Positions 35,928 to 44,694 of a stretch of 52,069 bases of DNA are shown here, in pieces. The position numbers and the translations under genes are program-made. Source of the stretch: Bacillota bacterium. Its GTDB lineage: Bacteria; Bacillota; Clostridia; Acetivibrionales; DTU013. The DNA is taken from NCBI GenBank assembly GCA_023439545.1, contig JAEXNT010000066.1:1-52069 (forward strand), given 5' to 3'. Position 1 is the stretch's first letter. Each line of letters starts with the position of its first letter. The notes under the pieces were generated by a model that made no database searches, was not told the DNA's origin, and saw nothing but the letters and a program-made list of their open reading frames with translations.

Positions 35928-38244
35928 ACTGCCAGATCAAAAACTTTTCAGAGATGTGATTCATGGCTATATAAAGATACCCAAGTGTTTTGTCGAAAAC
36001 ATCGTTGACACAGCCATTTTCCAGCGGCTGCGAAACATCGAACAGACAGGGATGCGTGTCTTATACCCCGATGCAAAACATGATAGGTTTGGCCATTCTT
36101 TGGGGGTTTTTCATCTTGGTTGCCAAGCAGTCGATGCGTTGCTTGAAAATTTCCGCAGTAGCGAGTCAAAGTATTGGTTTGTAAGAAGTGATGATTCGTT
36201 AAATGCATATTGGGCAAAAAACAAGGTGCTGTTTTTAATAGCGTGTTTGCTTCATGACATCGGACATGCGCCTTTTTCACATGCTATGGAAAATGAGTTG
36301 CATACGAATGCCGATGCTGTTGAATTCGATACCAAACTTGCCGGACTGCTCGGGATAGAATATGATGAGCTAGCCAAGCAAAAAGCAGCTTCACATGAAA
36401 AAATAGGAGCTTATCTGATAATCAGATATTTAAATGAACCTGTCAAAAAAATATTAGTATACCTGAATGCCAATGAATATCCCCCGCGTCACCAGTCTGC
36501 ACTTGTAGTCGAACCTAAGACGTCAAAGTCATTTGTAAATGCGGATGATATAAATGACGATATGCGATTCATTGCGCGTATGGTCCTTGGCTTAAAATAT
36601 CGTACTAAATTCGACAATAGTAATTTTGAGCCGGAAAAGCAAATAAAAAACTGTTTTATAGATTTGCTTAACGGCAATAATTTCGATGTGGATAAACTGG
36701 ATTATATTATGCGTGATACGCAAGTGTCCGGTATTAAAAACACAAGTATTGATGTGGAACGGCTTCTTGGCGCAATAAACATAGTTACGCTAACAAAGTA
36801 CAGTGGAAAAGTAAGTGAATCATTTAGCGAACGCACTTTGATTCAAGCGATAAGGTCAGATGGAAAATCAAATGATGATGTTACGGTTATTAGCGGGTAT
36901 ATTGACGGAACATTTAGGCTAAAAGCAAATTCTGAAATTGAAATAGGAGAAAATGTTGAAATAGCAGAAATTCGGAGATATGGGGATGAAGAAGGAAAAA
37001 TCACATTGCAGCAGGATGTAAAATTAGTTGCAAAAAGTAGTAAGCACTCCCATGTAAACCTTGGCGGAAATGAGTATTTGGGGGAATCGAGGATGGGAGA
37101 TTATGAGTTTTCAACTCATCAATTAAAGGATAATGTGATAAAAAAGACATGCTTCATTAAGAATTCTACAACTTATTCAAAATTCAAGTTCAAGGTAGAA
37201 GGAGGCGCTTTTGTCCTAACATTTAAAGGAGTATGTAGAGTTACTATTTCTGGGGATTTCGAAAATGATTCGCCCTTTGTCATCAACAAGAATGGAGCAG
37301 ATGGCAAAATAACTGGAACATCTATTCAGCTTACAGTAGTCGACGATAGAATTAAAAATGATGTTCCGGCATATAACAAATACAATACATTTTCTGTTGG
37401 TTTTAAAAAAAGCGCGATTGGCAACATATCATCTGTACTTGATGCACGTGATAATTTATATAAATGGATTTATGCGCATCATAAAGTAATGTATTATGCT
37501 AATTTCCTTATTCCGATCGTTACTCAAGGGTTGCTTAAGGCACAACTAGAAACAAATATGAAATCAGATAATCTTATAGAGGAGATAATTCCAATTGATG
37601 ATGCTTTTGTTTGGACGAATGTAAAAAAGCAATATCAAAAGAGTAATATTGAGGTAGATGCAGATATAAAAAAGCTCGTGAAAGAGTTGGTTGAGAGAAA
37701 GTACAAGAACAGCCTGTTCAAATCGCTTCCCGAATACGATGTCTTATTTGAGACATTTACTCACGAGAAAAAAAAGAATATGTATAAGAAACTAAGAGAC
37801 CATGTTAGCGAAATCAATTGTGTTTATTACAACAAGTACCTGGAAGAGGAAGAAGTTGTGCGTGATGCTGAAGGGAAAATAATTCTTAAACAAGAAATAA
37901 TTGCTGGATTTATAGAAACAGAATTTATTAATGAAATCTATAATAGTAAATGCGATGCTAATTATAGAATAAAAAACCTTGTATGGCTTGCAGCGCAATA
38001 TAAGCATAAGGAACTTGATATTAAGACAACTTATCTGATATACAAAAACGACACCCCTACTACGTTAAGTCGAATTGATTTGCTGAGTAATGTTTTGACT
38101 TTACCTAATAATGATACATCACACTATTTTTACCTTTATTTTGATGTTGAAGATATTAGTGGTGAAATCGCTGACGAAGAAAAGAAACGAGATGTGCGTG
38201 AAAGGTTATCAAATGCTTTTGTAGAATATGACTGGAGTCGATAA
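35920..38244 (+). CDS. SAMHD1-like HD phosphohydrolase (dNTPase type), large
   Basis: 774 residues from the ATG at 35920, chosen for AAGGAGG 9 bp upstream. The HD domain has H59 (RFGHSLGVFH), H112-D113 (LLHDIGHAPFSH) and D258 (DVDKLDYIMRD), the same metal-ligand set as SAMHD1 (H167/H206/D207/D311) and COG1078 proteins. A ~150-residue insert (~300-480) with many beta-like segments separates this from a C-terminal helical region (~490-774) that is not recognised. dNTP depletion or cleavage of a nucleotide signal are plausible reactions. It is the last gene of the five-gene operon. The gene is AT-rich. Confidence 0.85.
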   Translation: MFELPDQKLFRDVIHGYIKIPKCFVENIVDTAIFQRLRNIEQTGMRVLYPDAKHDRFGHSLGVFHLGCQAVDALLENFRSSESKYWFVRSDDSLNAYWAKNKVLFLIACLLHDIGHAPFSHAMENELHTNADAVEFDTKLAGLLGIEYDELAKQKAASHEKIGAYLIIRYLNEPVKKILVYLNANEYPPRHQSALVVEPKTSKSFVNADDINDDMRFIARMVLGLKYRTKFDNSNFEPEKQIKNCFIDLLNGNNFDVDKLDYIMRDTQVSGIKNTSIDVERLLGAINIVTLTKYSGKVSESFSERTLIQAIRSDGKSNDDVTVISGYIDGTFRLKANSEIEIGENVEIAEIRRYGDEEGKITLQQDVKLVAKSSKHSHVNLGGNEYLGESRMGDYEFSTHQLKDNVIKKTCFIKNSTTYSKFKFKVEGGAFVLTFKGVCRVTISGDFENDSPFVINKNGADGKITGTSIQLTVVDDRIKNDVPAYNKYNTFSVGFKKSAIGNISSVLDARDNLYKWIYAHHKVMYYANFLIPIVTQGLLKAQLETNMKSDNLIEEIIPIDDAFVWTNVKKQYQKSNIEVDADIKKLVKELVERKYKNSLFKSLPEYDVLFETFTHEKKKNMYKKLRDHVSEINCVYYNKYLEEEEVVRDAEGKIILKQEIIAGFIETEFINEIYNSKCDANYRIKNLVWLAAQYKHKELDIKTTYLIYKNDTPTTLSRIDLLSNVLTLPNNDTSHYFYLYFDVEDISGEIADEEKKRDVRERLSNAFVEYDWSR

Positions 38245-38826
38245 AAAATATACATTTTGATATGGCTTCTTTGTGAGGGTAGGCATTTTGAACAAGGAAA
38301 TTAGAGTATCTAGCTATGGTGTTAAAAGTATAAGTAATCTATAGAAAAACGAATGTCTGTTAAAACTACCATACAATACCTAGCCACAAAGTGTTACAGT
38401 CGAAACATGTTATATTTAGAATATTACAATATACCGAGTAGTGTTCAGCCTGATGTGGAGGAGACATGGCGGGTGGATTTTTGTTTTGTTATACAGATAG
38501 ATTTAAAGTATGAGCAAAGCCTTTTTTATGATAAATTAAAGTATTCAACCTTTTGAACCATAGAAGCGTCGATATCGTCATACTATGGCTTACAGACTCA
38601 TATCTATATACCGCTCCTACGTTCCTATATATCACTGCCAATTTTCTGGCATCACATCGGAGTAAAAAAAATCTTACACCGTTTCACATCAGGAGGATTG
38701 TTCTTCATAGCCGATCGTTTAAGATTGAAGAGAGAAGGCTGGAATGGGAGAATATCTGTGGATGGGCTTTTGACACAGGTATGGTAATACAGCCGCTCAT
38801 GAATTGAAGAGGTGTAGGAGGTAGGT
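38245..38826. other. 582-bp gap at the right edge of the AT-rich segment
   Basis: Two short open frames (38353-38556 and 38553-38807) show no known motif, odd composition and no ribosome binding site, and are taken as chance. An inverted repeat CCATAG (38558) / CTATGG (38583) encloses a CGATATCG palindrome but has no T tract. GC content rises near 38700, and GTAGGAGG precedes the next gene. Confidence 0.5.
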
Positions 38827-40584
38827 ATGAAAATATCATATCGTTTTATCGTACTCGCTGTTATTGTTGCATATATGCTTTTCCTGTGCTCATGCTTTCA
38901 GATAAAGAGGGTCAGTGAAGACGCACAGTCAGGCACAGCCGGTGTGGATATGGTATCCGGCCCGATTGATCAGTCGGGACCCGACGATGTTGAGGCAGTA
39001 ACGGATGATAAGTCAACGCTGCCACACGGGCTGCCCGAAAGCGTACTGGGGAGCGTCAGCTTCACGCCGGATACCGCGCATACAGCAAAAGGTGACTACC
39101 TCCCCGGTGAAGACGGACTGACGCTGGAGGTAACTGATGCACAGGGCATCAAATGGAGTCTTGAGATTCCAGCCGGCGCTGTTCCCTCTGAGGAGACCGT
39201 TTCTATGACTGCACTGAACGGTATAAAGGGGGATGTGCTGACCAAATTGAAAAGCGGTGTATTGCTGGCGCCTGACGGGCTGCAGTTTATCAGAGCCGCC
39301 AGACTGACTGTCTCAGGGCCGGGTATTGACGACATGATGTTGCTCACAGCAGATCATGGTGGTAACCGGCTGACCTATGAGCCCGGCGCCCGGAGCGAAG
39401 GTAAGGTAACTATAGGGCTTCTGCATTTTTCATCTTCCTTTGCCGGCGATAATGACGATCCGGCCATGGACGGCAAGAAATCAGAAATGACAAAGGCGCT
39501 TAAGGAATCAATGAAGAAGGTGAAGGAGTACTTGGGGGAACCTGTCAACGTCCCTGCTCCTCCTGATATCTCTTTCAAATGCAGCGAAAATAGCTGTGCG
39601 GAACCAGATATGTCAGCGCTGGATTCATATATAAAGGCTTTTATGGAACCCGAGCAGCAGTACGCTGAGGAGCTTCACAGGGCCGCGACTAATTATGGGT
39701 TGGTCGTGGACACCGGTGGTATGTACAATGAGGCGATCGCTCTTCTTAAGGAATTATCCGCACGTCTTGCAAAAAAAGCGGATAAACTGATACAGCAATA
39801 CAGCTATCAGCCGGAAAAATGCCTGGCGGTGAGCAGGGCGGTGATCAAGGGCCTGACATGGTGCCAGAATTATGGCGCCGAACTGGATTACGACAGCTAC
39901 TTTCAGACCATTGCCACGTGGCTTGATAAAACAGCGGACAAATATCTTAAGGACCTCCGGGAACAGCACGATTTCAAGGCCGTACACGCCATACTGCGTG
40001 TGGGCAGGGAAGCTGAGCTGCTTGGAGGAAAAGGCCGCGATTATATCAGTGAAGTAGAAAAGGCGATGCGGATGATGGTCCGGTTCGATACGACCATAAC
40101 AGTCGGGGGGGCGGGCTTAGTGTATGACCTGAAAGGTGAAGCGGAGGTTCCGTATGTATTTTTGGCGTCTTACCAGACCGGGACCGGCACGGGCAGGTAC
40201 ACGGGCTTCAAGTCGCCGGAGGAGGATGTGCAGCTTGTACTGTCCGGTTTTGATGTGACGGTGTTCATAGAGGATTTCAATCCATGTAAGGCCGAAGAAA
40301 TAAAAGTATATATCAATAGGTTCGGACCCGAAATGGATACCTATACCGCGAAAGGATACTCGGCGCCTGCCGGTACCGGCCTGGCCTGGACCTCCGGCAG
40401 ATGGGCATTTTCGGACAAGGCAGCACAGGATGTATCGCAGGCGGTCGGCTCATCCGACATGCTTTTCCGCTTTGAGCTGCCCTTTACAAACGGCAGCCAG
40501 ATCATGGCCGAACAGGAGTACAACGTGCCCATCAGCGAAGCGAAGTTCAGATATCATCTCGTGCTGGAGCATAAGCCGCAATAA
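38827..40584 (+). CDS. Lipoprotein with ZU5-like domain, function unknown
   Basis: 585 residues. Lipoprotein signal with lipobox FLCSC (Cys near residue 23), so the protein is on the outer membrane face of the single membrane. Residues ~85-200 (LEVTDAQGIKWSLEIPAGAV, APDGLQFIRAARLTVSGPG, LLHFSSSFAG) look like a ZU5-type beta domain, as often found in surface proteins. The rest is largely helical (~200-420), then a C-terminal beta-rich part. No catalytic motif was seen. The ATG has TAGGAGGTAGG upstream. It stands alone, with a hairpin terminator ~110 bp downstream. Confidence 0.75.
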   Translation: MKISYRFIVLAVIVAYMLFLCSCFQIKRVSEDAQSGTAGVDMVSGPIDQSGPDDVEAVTDDKSTLPHGLPESVLGSVSFTPDTAHTAKGDYLPGEDGLTLEVTDAQGIKWSLEIPAGAVPSEETVSMTALNGIKGDVLTKLKSGVLLAPDGLQFIRAARLTVSGPGIDDMMLLTADHGGNRLTYEPGARSEGKVTIGLLHFSSSFAGDNDDPAMDGKKSEMTKALKESMKKVKEYLGEPVNVPAPPDISFKCSENSCAEPDMSALDSYIKAFMEPEQQYAEELHRAATNYGLVVDTGGMYNEAIALLKELSARLAKKADKLIQQYSYQPEKCLAVSRAVIKGLTWCQNYGAELDYDSYFQTIATWLDKTADKYLKDLREQHDFKAVHAILRVGREAELLGGKGRDYISEVEKAMRMMVRFDTTITVGGAGLVYDLKGEAEVPYVFLASYQTGTGTGRYTGFKSPEEDVQLVLSGFDVTVFIEDFNPCKAEEIKVYINRFGPEMDTYTAKGYSAPAGTGLAWTSGRWAFSDKAAQDVSQAVGSSDMLFRFELPFTNGSQIMAEQEYNVPISEAKFRYHLVLEHKPQ

Positions 40585-40686
40585 TATAGGCGGGGGACGA
40601 TAACGCAAGCAGGGACGGTTTGATGTGCCTGTTGATCTGAGAGGTGTTCCCGCACCGCAGAGTTCAAAATATAGTAAGTAATATTA

Positions 40687-40722
40687 AAAGGCTGAAATCT
40701 AGCACCTGATTTCAGTCTTTTA
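40687..40722. terminator. Bidirectional rho-independent terminator
   Basis: CTGAAATC-TAGCACCT-GATTTCAG stem-loop, followed by TCTTTTATAT on the plus strand and preceded by ATTAAAAGG, which gives a T tract on the minus strand. It serves the convergent lipoprotein and spore-coat-like genes. Confidence 0.85.
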
Positions 40723-40827
40723 TATTACCATGAAGTCTTCAATGCATGTTTATACAAATCATCAATTATACTTGACAGCATGCCCTCCCTATATGAGCTT
40801 TGAAGCTATCTACCTATGATTTATTCT

Positions 40828-41643
40828 TTATCTCAAATATCTCCTGTTATAGCCAAAACTTCTTCTATATTTTAAATTGCTGAAATCGGCTTTATGCACT
40901 TTGATCTGTTGGTTTTGCAGCAGTTTTAGCCGTACGCGTATCACCATTTTTTCAATCAGGCAATCAAAAAGATGTTCGTTGGGCATTAAGAACTTTGAAG
41001 GGCCTCTTTTAATATCCACTTCTGTAATTTTCGCATCCACCAGTTCACAAAATACTTTTTCCGAGAAGCGTTCATAGTGTTCATATTCATATTCGCAAGG
41101 GTCATGCCCGATGATCTTGTCTTCACATGGAGAGCACTCATTCTTCATATGACCATATATTTCGATTTCCTTTGTGAAACCGGGTTCATTAAATTCGGGA
41201 GGGCTAATGAAATCAACTTCTGTGACACATTCAAACGGAACCATGACTGTTGTATGACGAATATCTCCGCATAAGCTGTAACCCGTAGATGATTGGCCCG
41301 CCGCTGTAGCGTATTCGATGTTTTTCCTTATAAACCCACCGATGAACAGCTTTCCTTTTTTGCATTTATCAGTGTTGATCAACTTGCATTGGTTTAAAAA
41401 CAGATTTTTCTTTATCCGCTTAATTTCTAATGCAGGCTCATCTAATGATATTTCTGCCTCAACATTGATTTCAATTTCAGGCTCCGCTATAAGAACTGGT
41501 ACTTTAGCTATGAGCCCGTCGCATATGTCATAACAGTGTGCATTCTTGCTTTCACTTTCAGGCAGTGTTTTCGCATTATATACTTTGGATTTGCATACCT
41601 TTCCGTCAAGGCACTCTTTTCCAAAAGCATCATTTTCCATCAT
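40828..41643 (-). CDS. Cysteine-rich spore-coat-like protein (SPOCS/DUF3794-like region)
   Basis: 271 residues with about 16 cysteines and no membrane segment. The middle part (KLFIGGFIRKNIEYATAAGQ and TVMVPFECVTEVDF) resembles the SPOCS/DUF3794 beta-sandwich of clostridial spore-coat or cortex proteins: a K-G-x-L-x-x-x-G-x-I-x-K-x-I-x-Y segment and a VPFE strand. The start at 41643 has AGGAGG 7 bp upstream. Cysteine richness fits cross-linking in a coat layer. The link to sporulation is inferred from family likeness only; no sigma-K promoter was clearly identified in the 180-bp upstream gap. Confidence 0.6.
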   Translation of the reverse strand: MMENDAFGKECLDGKVCKSKVYNAKTLPESESKNAHCYDICDGLIAKVPVLIAEPEIEINVEAEISLDEPALEIKRIKKNLFLNQCKLINTDKCKKGKLFIGGFIRKNIEYATAAGQSSTGYSLCGDIRHTTVMVPFECVTEVDFISPPEFNEPGFTKEIEIYGHMKNECSPCEDKIIGHDPCEYEYEHYERFSEKVFCELVDAKITEVDIKRGPSKFLMPNEHLFDCLIEKMVIRVRLKLLQNQQIKVHKADFSNLKYRRSFGYNRRYLR

Positions 41644-41825
41644 ACCAAAACCTCCTCTGACCTAAAATAGATATAGTATTGTTTTATATAATATGTTGGT
41701 TTCGAATAATGTGTGATTATGTAAACTTTCACTTGATTCGTTGTTGCAGAGTATTTCTTAATGCATTAGCATAATTACAAATTTGTGAATAGTATGAATT
41801 ATGATATCGTTTAGCGTGTGATGTT

Positions 41826-42752
41826 ATGTTCCGCGAATGGATAATTTATCTATCGGCCATGATCCGTCTCTGGTGTTCCAAAGCATGGTCAATACTGAAA
41901 ACACTTTTGTTTTTTTCGGGACTGCATAACAGCAAAGACATGGCTTCCATAAATGAAGCATTGGAAACGGCAGGGTATGCATATGATCCGGATAAGGACA
42001 TATTTTATTCTATTCTTTATCCCTGGCAAAGAAAATACGGATATTGCAGGGCTTATGATGAAGCTGCGGCGCCTATGGGGATGATAATAGATTGCGAGCC
42101 CGTTTATTTTGAATATGCAGGAAAGAATTGGCTGATTGAATTCTGGAAAGGCCAATATGACTTGGCAACCGGCTGTGAAGTCGGAATATACACTAGTAGT
42201 CGGCCTGTTTTGAATATTCCCGGCATATTTTTCGGCACGCTTTACGATTCCGCGGATAAAAATGACTTCCTGCCCATGTCTTATTCCCTAAGGAAAAATG
42301 ATAGGACTCTCTTTACAAGAGAGGAATTACACTGGTGGCTTACGGGCTTCAAACTGGGGGAATTTTCAGAACCATCGGAATTAAAGATGTTTGTCAATAT
42401 TTCGTTGAAGGATACGTCCATGCGGGATGCATTTTTGCAAGGATTAAGGATGGCAGGGTATAATGACCGCGAAATTGACGCCGATGGCAATACGGTGAGC
42501 TTTTTGTTTCTCAATCCTCGTACCAATCAGCCGCATTCACGAACCAAAGCGACGGATGAGATAATACAAAAGAAAAACAAACTGTTATGCGACCGGTTCA
42601 TTGAAGTAACCAGGGGGTGTACGACATTACAGGAGAAGCTCACGGCAGTTAGTAAGAAGTCGCCGGATCTTTTGGGACACGTTTTAAGTATGGGGAGGCC
42701 ACTAAAACTATATGACCAGTATAAAAAATTCCGGGGTTCAAATGACAGATGA
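41826..42752 (+). CDS. DUF4474-domain protein
   Basis: 308 residues. A hydrophobic N-terminal stretch (~1-35) suggests a membrane anchor. The rest matches the DUF4474 pattern of Clostridia: YDPDKDIFYSILYPWQRKYG, IIDCEPVYFEYAGKNWLIEF, WKGQYDLATGCEVGIY and a C-terminal helical tail with HWWLTGFKLGEFS. The function of the family is not known. The metallophosphoesterase gene begins before its end, so the two are likely cotranslated and could act together. Confidence 0.75.
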   Translation: MFREWIIYLSAMIRLWCSKAWSILKTLLFFSGLHNSKDMASINEALETAGYAYDPDKDIFYSILYPWQRKYGYCRAYDEAAAPMGMIIDCEPVYFEYAGKNWLIEFWKGQYDLATGCEVGIYTSSRPVLNIPGIFFGTLYDSADKNDFLPMSYSLRKNDRTLFTREELHWWLTGFKLGEFSEPSELKMFVNISLKDTSMRDAFLQGLRMAGYNDREIDADGNTVSFLFLNPRTNQPHSRTKATDEIIQKKNKLLCDRFIEVTRGCTTLQEKLTAVSKKSPDLLGHVLSMGRPLKLYDQYKKFRGSNDR

Positions 42753-43665
42753 AAGGAATCGATTATCCCGGGTTTTCATCAATGCGGAGAAGCTCCCGCT
42801 TGATGATTTCTCAAGGATCATCCTATTCAGTGATTGCCACAGGGGTGACGGCAGCTGGGCGGATGCTTTCTCCAAAAACCGGAATATTTATTATGCCGCT
42901 CTGAACCACTATTTCAGAAATAATTTTACATACATAGAGATCGGCGACGGAGACGAATTATGGAAAAATAAAGATTTTTCCGAGATCATCCGGGAGTATG
43001 GGGATGTTTTTCAGCTCATATCCAAATATATCAGAGAAGATAGGTTTTATTCGATATACGGCAATCATGATTACGAAAAGAAAAAATGGAATGCATCACG
43101 GTCTGGTTGTTCTAAAAGACTTGATAAACACGAAATTGAAGCTTTTCGTATCCTTACGGGAATCAAACACCATGAAGGCTTGATTCTATGGCATAAGGAC
43201 GCCGACTGCAAGTTGTTTTTAGTGCACGGGCACCAGGCGGATTACTTTAATGATCAATTAAAATGGTTCAGCAGGTTCCTGGTGAGGTATATTTGGAGAC
43301 CTCTTGAGATTTTAGGCTTTAATGACCCGACAAGTCCGGCCAGAAATAACAAGAAAATGGAGGCAGTCGAAAGGAATCTTCTTGACTGGATCAGGAAAGA
43401 AAGGCAACCGTTGATTGCGGGGCATACCCATAGGCCCGTTTTCCCTGCAGAAGGGGCGCTTCCATATTTTAATGATGGAAGCTGTGTCCACCCTGATGGC
43501 ATAACAGGGATTGAGATCGCGGATGGGAATATCATGCTTGTCAAATGGAGACTGATGGCAAAAAATGATGGAACGCTCTTCGTAGGGAAAGAAATTCTTA
43601 CGGGCCCGTACAAGCTCACCGATTACTTATCGCATCAGCAAATGGGAAGAAAAATAAATAATTGA
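42712..43665 (+). CDS. Calcineurin-like metallophosphoesterase
   Basis: 317 residues (307 if it begins at the second ATG, 42742). Metal motifs in order: FSDCHRGDGS (D-x-H), IGDGDELW (GD), YGNHDYEKK (GNHD), LVHGHQADYF (GH) and AGHTHRP (GHxH). These are the five motifs of the family, so the enzyme should be active on a phosphoester. The 41-bp overlap with the DUF4474 gene points to coupling. GGGGAGG lies 13 bp before the first ATG. UDP-diacylglucosamine pyrophosphatase (LpxH)-like or nucleotide substrates are possible; the sequence does not decide. Confidence 0.88.
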   Translation: MTSIKNSGVQMTDERNRLSRVFINAEKLPLDDFSRIILFSDCHRGDGSWADAFSKNRNIYYAALNHYFRNNFTYIEIGDGDELWKNKDFSEIIREYGDVFQLISKYIREDRFYSIYGNHDYEKKKWNASRSGCSKRLDKHEIEAFRILTGIKHHEGLILWHKDADCKLFLVHGHQADYFNDQLKWFSRFLVRYIWRPLEILGFNDPTSPARNNKKMEAVERNLLDWIRKERQPLIAGHTHRPVFPAEGALPYFNDGSCVHPDGITGIEIADGNIMLVKWRLMAKNDGTLFVGKEILTGPYKLTDYLSHQQMGRKINN

Positions 43666-44004
43666 CTCTCAACCTTGCTATGTTTATAATTTTATATGTA
43701 TTTATATGCATAATAAGGAAGTGATTTTCTGCCTTGACCAAAAGGGACATAAAATTTTTCTTATCCGGCATTGCTTTGAGAGCCATCGTAATAATACTAT
43801 CTGCATCATTTGCCGGTTCAACCGATCATAAAAGGTTATATGCAGACAATGAAGCGGTTTAGAAAACTGCCAGATCACGGCCGAAGTTACCGGCTGCAGG
43901 TTAATCAATTCATTTACCGGCATAAAGGTAGACGATCCAAAGATATGAAAGCTTTCAGGCAATGTCGAGGCAAATGTTGCCATTAACTTTAAGGAGTGAG
44001 GTAT
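43666..44004. other. 339-bp gap with a possible decayed small gene
   Basis: A possible 42-codon frame from TTG 43733 has AAGGAAGTG upstream and encodes one hydrophobic segment (FFLSGIALRAIVIILSASFA), then stops at TAG 43858; a different frame continues with reading-frame-like composition up to ~43990. This may be a frameshifted small secreted-protein gene, but there is no recognisable family. The ribosome binding site AAGGAGTG of the next gene lies at its end. Confidence 0.35.
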
Positions 44005-44430
44005 ATGAGTATTGCGCCAGTAGAAATCAACCTGGAATTGGTTAATAGGAAAGTGAAATTTGCTTGTGTGTCAAATGGAAATCCTGAAATACCTATCATG
44101 ATCGATTATTTGCCGCCCCTCGGTGACGGGGAAGGGTTCCTTGGCCTGGAATTGCTTGCAATGAGCTTTGCAGGATGTGTCAGTACCGGTATTGTAGCTT
44201 TACTGAGAAAAACAGGAAAAGAACTCAAAAGCTATAGCATGAAGTTGACCGGTGTTAAAAAAGAAAAGCCTTTATCCCTAGAAAGGATTATTTTTGAAAT
44301 TACAATCGAGGCGGGCGACCTTACGGAGGAAGAAGTCGAAAATGCTTTAAAGCAGGCAGAAAACATTTCGCCGGTATGGATCGCAATAAAAAATAATGTT
44401 GAGGTTTCATGGAAGTACAAAATTATATAA
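44005..44430 (+). CDS. OsmC-family protein lacking the second catalytic cysteine
   Basis: 141 residues from the ATG at 44005 with AAGGAGTG 6 bp upstream; an in-frame GTG at 43996 lies inside that site. The family's helix with the peroxidatic cysteine is present (LELLAMSFAGCVSTGI), as is the second-half rhythm ITIEAGDLTEEEVENALKQA. Where OsmC/Ohr have a resolving Cys (CPV), this protein has ISPVW, so a one-cysteine mechanism or a non-peroxidase function is likely. A strong terminator follows at once. Confidence 0.85.
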   Translation: MSIAPVEINLELVNRKVKFACVSNGNPEIPIMIDYLPPLGDGEGFLGLELLAMSFAGCVSTGIVALLRKTGKELKSYSMKLTGVKKEKPLSLERIIFEITIEAGDLTEEEVENALKQAENISPVWIAIKNNVEVSWKYKII

Positions 44431-44451
44431 TGTGTTATAAAATTGAGAGAG

Positions 44452-44475
44452 TCAGGCCACATGGCCTGATTTTTC
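44452..44475 (+). terminator. Rho-independent terminator after the OsmC-like gene
   Basis: TCAGGCC-ACAT-GGCCTGA with TTTTTCTG directly after; 7-bp perfect stem. Confidence 0.9.
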
Positions 44476-44694
44476 TGTTCCCGGAGGTTTGTTTTTATCG
44501 GGGCTCATTGCTTTTGTGAGCTTCAGTCCAAAGGCATTGCGTGGTATGTGTATTAGTATATTCATGTATAGATGATAGAAAAACGAACCAATACCGGAAA
44601 AAATTCTATTGCAGATAATGTAAATATGTTGAATAATAAATGGGGGTTTATTACAGTGGAAAGGCATGACACATCTATTGGAAGGGAAGACAAC

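Noticed and set aside
38353..38807. Two short open frames after the HD gene
   Set aside because: No motif, no ribosome binding site, composition unlike the neighbours.
43702..43983. 93-residue minus-strand open frame before the OsmC-like gene
   Set aside because: No ribosome binding site and no motif.
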